Shown: piece after piece, positions 58,348 through 64,000 of the stretch
Position numbering within the stretch: position 1 is the first letter of the stretch
Layout: every line of letters begins with the position of its first letter
Assembly: GCA_020796225.1 (NCBI GenBank)
Contig: CM036775.1
Coordinates: 3,628,393-3,692,392 of the forward strand
Origin: Arion vulgaris
Taxonomy: Eukaryota > Mollusca > Gastropoda > Stylommatophora > Arionidae
DNA length: 64,000 bases
Direction: 5' to 3'
The notes under the pieces: model-generated
Told to the model about the DNA's origin: nothing
The model's database searches: none
Seen by the model: only the letters and a program-made list of their open reading frames with translations
Program-made: the position numbers and the translations under genes

Positions 58348-59650
58348 CGAGGTGAAGTCAATAAGTAAGCCACAAAGTTATGTGAGATGGTAGGTAAATG
58401 TAGTTGGTGTTTTCTAAAAGTGTCATTAGGTGACAGCAACATCAAACTTTATATTTCCGTTCGCCAGGTGACGCTATGTGTCTCATGCGCAGCGCATAAA
58501 CAAAATGGCGACTGTACTTACGGAGAGTACAACCAAAGAGCAACGTGCTGTTGTGCGTTTTTGTGGGCAAAATGACTGCCTACAAAGGACATTCATAAGG
58601 AAATGCTTCCTGTTTATGCTGACAAATGTTTGTTCCGTAAAACGGTGCATAGTTGGGTAGAAAAATTTTCTCAATGACGCTCTAAAATTGTTGATGAAAT
58701 CCGATCTGGTTGTCCTGTTGAGATTGCAACAGAAGCAGCGGGTGGAGGAGATGATTAGAGGTGACAGACGAGTAACGATAGACTCTGTAGCATCTGCAAT
58801 AGGGTGCTCACATAGTACTGCATGATCGATTGCAATTTAAGAAAGTGTGCTCAAGGTGGGTACCCAGACAATTGAAAGAGGAACAAAAAATGAACCGATT
58901 TGACCTGTTCTTTACATCATCTCTGTCGATACGAAGATGAAGGAGAAGAGATGCTGAACAGGATTGTTGCTGGGGATGAATTATGGGTGCATCACTACCA
59001 GCCCGAATCAAAGCGTGCTTCAATGCAGTGGAAACATCCTTTTTCGCCTTGTGTCCAAAAATTCAAGGTTACGCCATCAGCAAGGAAGGTTATGTTGACG
59101 GTGTTCTGGGATTGTCAGGGAGTGCTTTTAACCAATTTCATGAAGAAAGGTGACAATGTGAATTCCGAATCGTACTGTGAAGTTCTATCGATGTTTCATG
59201 ATGCAATTCGAAAAAACGTCCAGGGTTGCTGACTAGAGGAGTGTTGCTTCTTCATGACAATGCCAGACCACATACGGCTCGATTAACTCAGGAGAAAATT
59301 AACCAACTAAGGTGGGAAGTTCTGGAACATCCACCTTACAGTCCCTACTTAGCCCCTAGCTATTTCCACCTCTTTGGTCCACTGAAAACCCACCTTGGCG
59401 GAGACATTTCGTGAATGACGCCGAAGTTGAATGTGAAGTGAAAACGTGGTTTAGAAAACAGAGCCCGCAGTTCTATGCAGCCGGTTTGGGAGGATTGATA
59501 AAACAATGGGATAAGTTCATCAATGTTGGTGGAAATTATGTTGAGAAATAAAGGAACAATGTATGTATAAAAATAAACTGGTTTCAAGTTGTTATCATGT
59601 TTAGTTATTTTTCTACAGCCATTTGTGGCTTACTTATTGACTTCCCCTCG
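58348..59650 (+). mobile_element. mariner transposon, inactivated
   Basis: 1303 bp between TA dinucleotides (58346-58347 and 59651-59652). Inverted ends CGAGGTGAAGTCAATAAGTA / CGAGGGGAAGTCAATAAGTA, about 28 bp. Contains one frameshifted transposase gene in plus orientation. Confidence 0.92.
58505..59560 (+). pseudogene. mariner transposase, frameshifted, third catalytic Asp lost
   Basis: Starts MATVLTESTTKEQRAVVRF, then shifts frame. Catalytic blocks: AGDELWVHHYQPESKRASMQ (first Asp), GVLLLHDNARPHTARL (second Asp), YSPYLAPSYFHLFGPLKTHL, where mariner normally has LAPSD; the third Asp is Tyr. Breaks near 58560, 58900 and 59230 split the frame. Confidence 0.88.
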
Positions 59651-59679
59651 TATTATGATATGAGCAGATTAGAACAAGT

Positions 59680-59930
59680 TGTCTTTCTGCGACTCAGAAC
59701 AGGACATAATTGAATTCCAAGGCACATGTATACACATTTCAAGATTGTCAATTCTGCTATGTAGACAGGCATCAGACTGCAGAGCACATACTTTAAGACT
59801 GCCCCGAATATGATATACTGAGGCAAACTCACTGGCCTAGTGAAATAGCACTGGACAGAAAACTACATGGATCTCTGTGTGAGCTACAAAAGACAGTGAA
59901 GTTTATACAAGAGACAACATTGAATATATA
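59680..59930 (+). mobile_element. Non-LTR C-terminal fragment
   Basis: ADCRAHTLRLPRI-like stretch; same family as 7330-7490. Confidence 0.62.
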
Positions 59931-59934
59931 GACG

Positions 59935-60115
59935 ATAAGTGGTTATGCCCTTTGCCTTGTAAGTCGAAGGTAGTGGGTTCACGCGTGCAGTTTTTTTCCC
60001 AGATCCCAGACCCCTAGGGTTGTTGGTGGAGTTCATAAGTACGGTTCCAACTTCACTGCAACGGGTCACCCCATAATTGCTCCGTTCCTGTGCCAATGAA
60101 TATCACACGAAAGGC
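59935..60115 (+). mobile_element. SINE-E head fragment
   Basis: AAGTGGTTATGCCCTTTGCC and GTAGTGGGTTCACGCGTGC as A- and B-box regions. Confidence 0.6.
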
Positions 60116-60539
60116 TATCACCTGTTAAAAGTTTCCTGTGTGAACTAATTCTAGAATGAAACAGCCGCGTACCGCCACAAAAAGGCAACCTGCACCGCAT
60201 AATATGCATATGGCCGTCGCGAATGTAGCAACACAAAACTGCTCATCACTTGAATAGCAATTCTTGTCGAAGGGGACATCAATCATGGCAAAATCCAGCT
60301 TTCTGCACTCGCAATATAACTGCATACGACAGATTGAGCTTGTTCGTCATAACCGCTGTCCGCCATTTTCTGAATACACACAACAAACGCACGGTTCACA
60401 CAGCAAAAAGCATTCCATGTAACAGTCACAGCGTTGCTCAAGCACTAACTCAGTAGCTTGGCAAACGAAACCGGAAAATACCCGACCAAACATGGCGGGA
60501 ATGCGCTAGCAAAGTCGTGTTCAGAATCATACCGTTCTG

Positions 60540-60725
60540 ACTCTGAATGGCCCTCCTGCATTTCGCCATTGTTGGCCAGATTTTTTTCGTTGTTGGAGAT
60601 ACGGAGTTTGTTGTTGGAGATACGATTTGTTGTTGGAGATACGGAGTTTGTGCAATACTCGACAGGTGGCGTGCCATTTCTGCGGAGAGGACCGAGCCAT
60701 ATGGGGTAAAACCTGGTGCACTGGA
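60540..60725 (+). mobile_element. SINE-E middle fragment with a ~28-bp triplication
   Basis: GTTGTTGGAGATACG occurs three times (about 60587, 60613 and 60631) before TTTGTGCAATACTCGACAGG. Confidence 0.6.
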
Positions 60726-60845
60726 GTCAACCCTTCATAGCAGAGAACGAGAAAAAAAAATCAACACAACACATATTTCTCATCAAGTGCCGGCTGGCGT
60801 AGGCGATCGTGGATTTCCACAAATCTCTGTCGTTGGTGTTTGCTA

Positions 60846-61350
60846 TCAACTCAGAAGTAAACTGGCAGGACAAAATTCCAGACAGCGAAGTCCTCACAAG
60901 AGCAAAGATCCCAAGCGTCAACACCCTGTTGCAGAAGGCCCAACTGAGATGGGTCGGTCACGTTGCTCGAATGCCTGATAAACGCATCCCAAAACAGTTG
61001 ATGTATGGCGAGCTTGAAGGGGCAGACGTTTAGCTGGTGGACAGAAAAACGCTTTAAAGACACTCTTAAAGTGTCTCTGAAATGCTTCGATATAGACAAT
61101 ACGTGCTGGGAATCCCTTGCGCAAGATCGCCAAATGTGGCGCTGTAACAACAAAAGAGGAACCCGAATAGCTGAGAATCATCGTATTGTTGAGTCACAGA
61201 GAAAACGAGCAGCGCGAAAAGACAGAGCACACAACACGCACATGTCTAACCTTGATCATGTATGCCCCACCTGTGGTCGGGGATTCTGTTCTAGGATTGG
61301 ACTCTACAGTCACCTCCGCACACACCAGAGAGGTGCAACAGTACACGTCT
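60846..61350 (+). pseudogene. Non-LTR C-terminus with terminal zinc finger
   Basis: QLRWVGHVARMPDKRIPKQL, KRFKDTLKVSLKCFDIDNTC, then DHVCPTCGRGFCSRIGLYSH with LRTHQ: a C2H2 finger closes the polyprotein. Two frameshifts. Confidence 0.83.
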
Positions 61351-61379
61351 GAGATTGTTGTCATCATCGCTTGCGATGG

Positions 61380-61735
61380 ACGGCTATTAGTAGATGTTGA
61401 CGCTCTACCGTGCCATGAAGTCATGCTATCCACAATTTTCTCTCTCTGTCTCGTCTACCCTCGATTTTACCGGTTGTCACAATGTGTTCTAAACCTCCTC
61501 ATCACATGCTCGAAAAATGATGACTGCTTCTTTCTTATATTGATAATAAGTTTTCTCTGTGTCTTGATCTCATTCAACACCTCAACATTAGTGATTTTAA
61601 CAGTCCATGTAATTCTCATCATTCTTCTGTAAAACCACATCTCTGTGGTCCTCAGATCTGTTTCGATCTGTGTGTTCATTGTCCATGACTCGCATCCGTA
61701 TTTCAGTATTGGTTCTATGTAGCACTGAATAACAT
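61380..61735 (-). mobile_element. Non-LTR tail
   Basis: Minus frame DLRTTEMWFYRRMMRITWTV, NIRKKQSSFFEHVMRR. Confidence 0.78.
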
Positions 61736-62182
61736 ATTTCTACAGAGGAGTAACTACGATTTTACAAACAGAAATACCCTCTTTGAGAGTACCACGTCTG
61801 ATCCTCGTTGATTACGGGGCTGATGATGACCACCATTAAATTCATCCGAAGGGCGGGTTTCGGTATGAGTGGATGTGGTCTATAGACTTCTAACCTCAGA
61901 GGCTTACGTGGTTATACTGTCCTGGGCATGCGGGTTTTCTGCGGTAATGAGAGAGCGGACATGCTTGCATCAACTGCATAGATTGTTGGGGAGTTGAAGA
62001 TGGATAAGGGGATATTCTTCGGTCTCTTCGCGACTGTGTTGGATGAGGACACTAAAATCGATGTTGAATCGATCAAGCGATTTAGGCAGTTTGGAGTTAC
62101 CCGTTGTACAAATCGAACTGGATGCGTGAGAGGTGTGTTTAATCAGCGAGCCACATGAACCATCAGTATGCATACTCTTCGA

Positions 62183-63484
62183 CAGAGCCGGATTAGCCTA
62201 GTAGCAGAAGTAGCAAATGCTACGGGCCCCGCGCTTCTAGGGGGCCCCGTGCCTATGTGACAAATGAAAATGGAAAAAATTACCAGATGTTATATCAAAA
62301 ACACGCAAGCTGTCTGAATTTTTAAATGTCGTGTGTGATGCAGCTGAATCCAACGAAATCGAATCAGAAAATACAGAAGACGTGTCTCACGGTATAGTAG
62401 ATGAAGGCAGTGCTATAGAAGAATCATCATTACCAATATTACCATTAAGATCAGCAACTCTTCACGATTTAGCCACATTTTCCACAAGACAAACTGAAAT
62501 CAAATGTACAGCAAGTCCTCCCAATTTAGCCATATCATCTTCAAGCCAAAGAGAGGCAGAAAGCACAGCACGTGCTTCTAATGTAAAACATCATCTATAA
62601 GCCAAAAACACAACGAAAGTAAAATTTACTCCCAAAGATATTGGTGAATGGTAAAACAACTTCAATCGAGATTATTGGATTGTGAAAGAAAGTAGGAAGT
62701 GCAACATATGAACAGTGATTTCATGTCTTAAACAAAAAAAAACAAAAACATACGATAAAGAAAACAATCCACGATTTTGTCGAAAATCGTTTTTCACATA
62801 CACGCATACACCAACAAACAAAACTCACGTGAGAGATTGGTTTTGTTATACAGAAACTAAAGGACAACTGTTCTGTTTTGTTTGCAAAGTTATTGATTTA
62901 GGCTGTACCATAGAGTGACTGGTGTATTTGGAATACTTCGGCAGTTAAAATCTATTACAGCAGAAGAGATCTTGAAAAGAACTCCAAATAATGTCAGCTC
63001 TTACCAAGAGGATTTGGAAGAAAGCCTAGGCGACGAACTTATGCAGTTCACTGAACTTATTAAAATTAATGTAGCTGCTGCTATTAGAAATGAAAAGCAT
63101 GAGGCTCTTGAACTGCAATTTTATAAACTTATAATGGAAAATTCATTAGAGTCGTGTTTCCCAAATGTAGAAATAGTCTTACGAATTTACTTGTCTTTAA
63201 TGATTACTAACTGCAGCGGAGAACGTTCTTTTTCAACATTAAAGTGTATAAAAAGTGAGTTAAGAAACATGATGGGACAAGATCGTCTAAATAACCTCAC
63301 CTTAATGAACATTGAATGTATTTTACTTAGAGAAATTGATTTGTCTAGTATTATCTCTAAATTTGCTCACATTAAATAGAGACAAGTTTGTTTGTAAAAG
63401 TTGTGTTTATTTTATTATCATACAAAACCTAGGGCCCCGCGCTAAAATTTGCTACGGGCCCCGCGCTAGCCTAATCCGGCACTG
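62183..63484 (+). mobile_element. hAT transposon, internally deleted
   Basis: 1302 bp, perfect 8-bp target duplication CTCTTCGA (62175-62182 and 63485-63492). Ends CAGAGCCGGATTAGCC / CAGTGCCGGATTAGGC; GGGCCCCGCGC subterminal repeats at both sides. Confidence 0.92.
62331..63379 (+). pseudogene. hAT (ZMYM1-like) transposase remnant
   Basis: Three pieces: an N-terminal acidic leader (62331-62600), a zinc-binding piece RDWFCYTETKGQLFCFVCKV (62830-62900) and the C-terminal dimerisation domain (62915-63379; MITNCSGERSFSTLKCIKSE and LNNLTLMNIECILL). The central catalytic domain is missing, so it cannot transpose itself. Confidence 0.85.
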
Positions 63485-63639
63485 CTCTTCGATATCTGTT
63501 GGGGAGACTGAGCACCTATGGGTCTGCTCGGAGTGCAATGACGTCAGTATAGTAATCAATAACAATAAATTTCATCCAAGGGAATGTAGTTGCATTATGT
63601 TTGACTGTGTGTTCGTAGATGACTAGTGAGCCCGATGAG

Positions 63640-63995
63640 GGCTTGAAATGTTTTTTTCCTATGTGGACATGGAATACTTGCACTTGAGGGGAGTTTTATT
63701 ACTTTCTAGTCTGACGTTTCTGTTCCATCCAGCAGTTCTACCTGCCTCGCAGGTCGAAGAAGTATGCTTCAGGCTGATCTGTCTTGAGCAACATTCTCCA
63801 GTTGTCGACATCTATGCCAAAGGATTTCATCGATTTCTGGAGTGTGTCTTTGAATGGCTTTTTTTTTTACTACACTGGGAGCGTTTACCACTAGGCAGCT
63901 CGCCATACAGGTCTTCTTGGTATTCTGCAATCCGGCATTCGAGCCACATGTTCTGCCCATCGTATCTGGGACTGTATCAAGATTGGTAGCATGGT
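63640..63995 (-). mobile_element. Non-LTR C-terminal fragment at the window edge
   Basis: FKDTLQKSMKSFGIDVDNW, counterpart of 61040-61090. Confidence 0.72.
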
Positions 63996-64000
63996 ATCAG

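Larger units (their letters stand above)
61860..63560 (+). mobile_element. Non-LTR RNase H fragment split by a hAT element
   Basis: 61860-62182 plus 63485-63560 equal one copy of the element at 30326-30700. Confidence 0.87.

Noticed and set aside
60547..60978. 143-codon plus-strand frame
   Set aside because: A chance join of a SINE-E fragment and two retrotransposon tails; domain content comes only from the pieces.
63605..63640. CCCGATGAGGGCTTGAAATG as a hammerhead-like motif
   Set aside because: The first core element is altered and no flanking stems could be drawn.

Overview
The window is animal nuclear DNA: AT-rich, intron-rich and very dense in retroposons. It carries parts of four recognisable eukaryotic genes, all with GT-AG introns and all with metazoan-type proteins. 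Nothing prokaryotic, organellar or CRISPR-like is present. The mobile elements point to an invertebrate, possibly a lophotrochozoan, but I cannot place it more precisely from sequence alone. They include several short interspersed element (SINE) families with GAAGAAG tails, many 5'-truncated non-LTR retrotransposons, a Penelope-like element, mariner, hAT, piggyBac and a foldback-type element.

Gene layout, left to right: (1) the 5' half of PPIP5K (inositol hexakisphosphate/diphosphoinositol-pentakisphosphate kinase) on the minus strand, six coding exons between 15803 and 2388, continuing off the left edge; (2) a theta-class glutathione S-transferase (GST) on the plus strand, four exons from 18704 to 27447, head-to-head with PPIP5K; (3) POLD4, the small subunit of DNA polymerase delta, on the minus strand, four exons from 41365 to 33808, tail-to-tail with the GST; (4) RPL23A (ribosomal protein uL23) on the plus strand, five exons from 49626 to 56207, head-to-head with POLD4. 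The four genes have unrelated jobs (inositol pyrophosphate signalling, detoxification, replication, translation), so their neighbourhood is not an operon. From about 56.3 to 64 kb I see no host gene, only transposon-derived sequence.

Introns and intergenic DNA are mostly repeats. SINE-A (about 250 bp) has about 22 copies and SINE-B (about 250 bp) about 16; many have clear target-site duplications. At least five families with tRNA-like promoters (called C, D, E, F and I here) and several others (G, H, J) also occur. SINE-A, B and E share a related 3' tail ending in GAAGAAG, and some truncated non-LTR elements end the same way, which suggests a common mobilising partner. Nested insertions are frequent and can be ordered by their target-site duplications.

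The most notable points are: a SINE-D insertion whose 13-bp target duplication spans the exon 3 splice acceptor of POLD4; a 2-nt phase conflict between exons 1 and 2 of the GST; a tandem duplication of the end of the GST last exon; a foldback-like element with TTTTGGCGC terminal arrays and a 9-bp target duplication; and a hAT insertion whose empty site survives in a paralogous copy elsewhere in the window. Exon boundaries were worked out by eye from splice signals, reading phase and family homology; no alignment or search was run.
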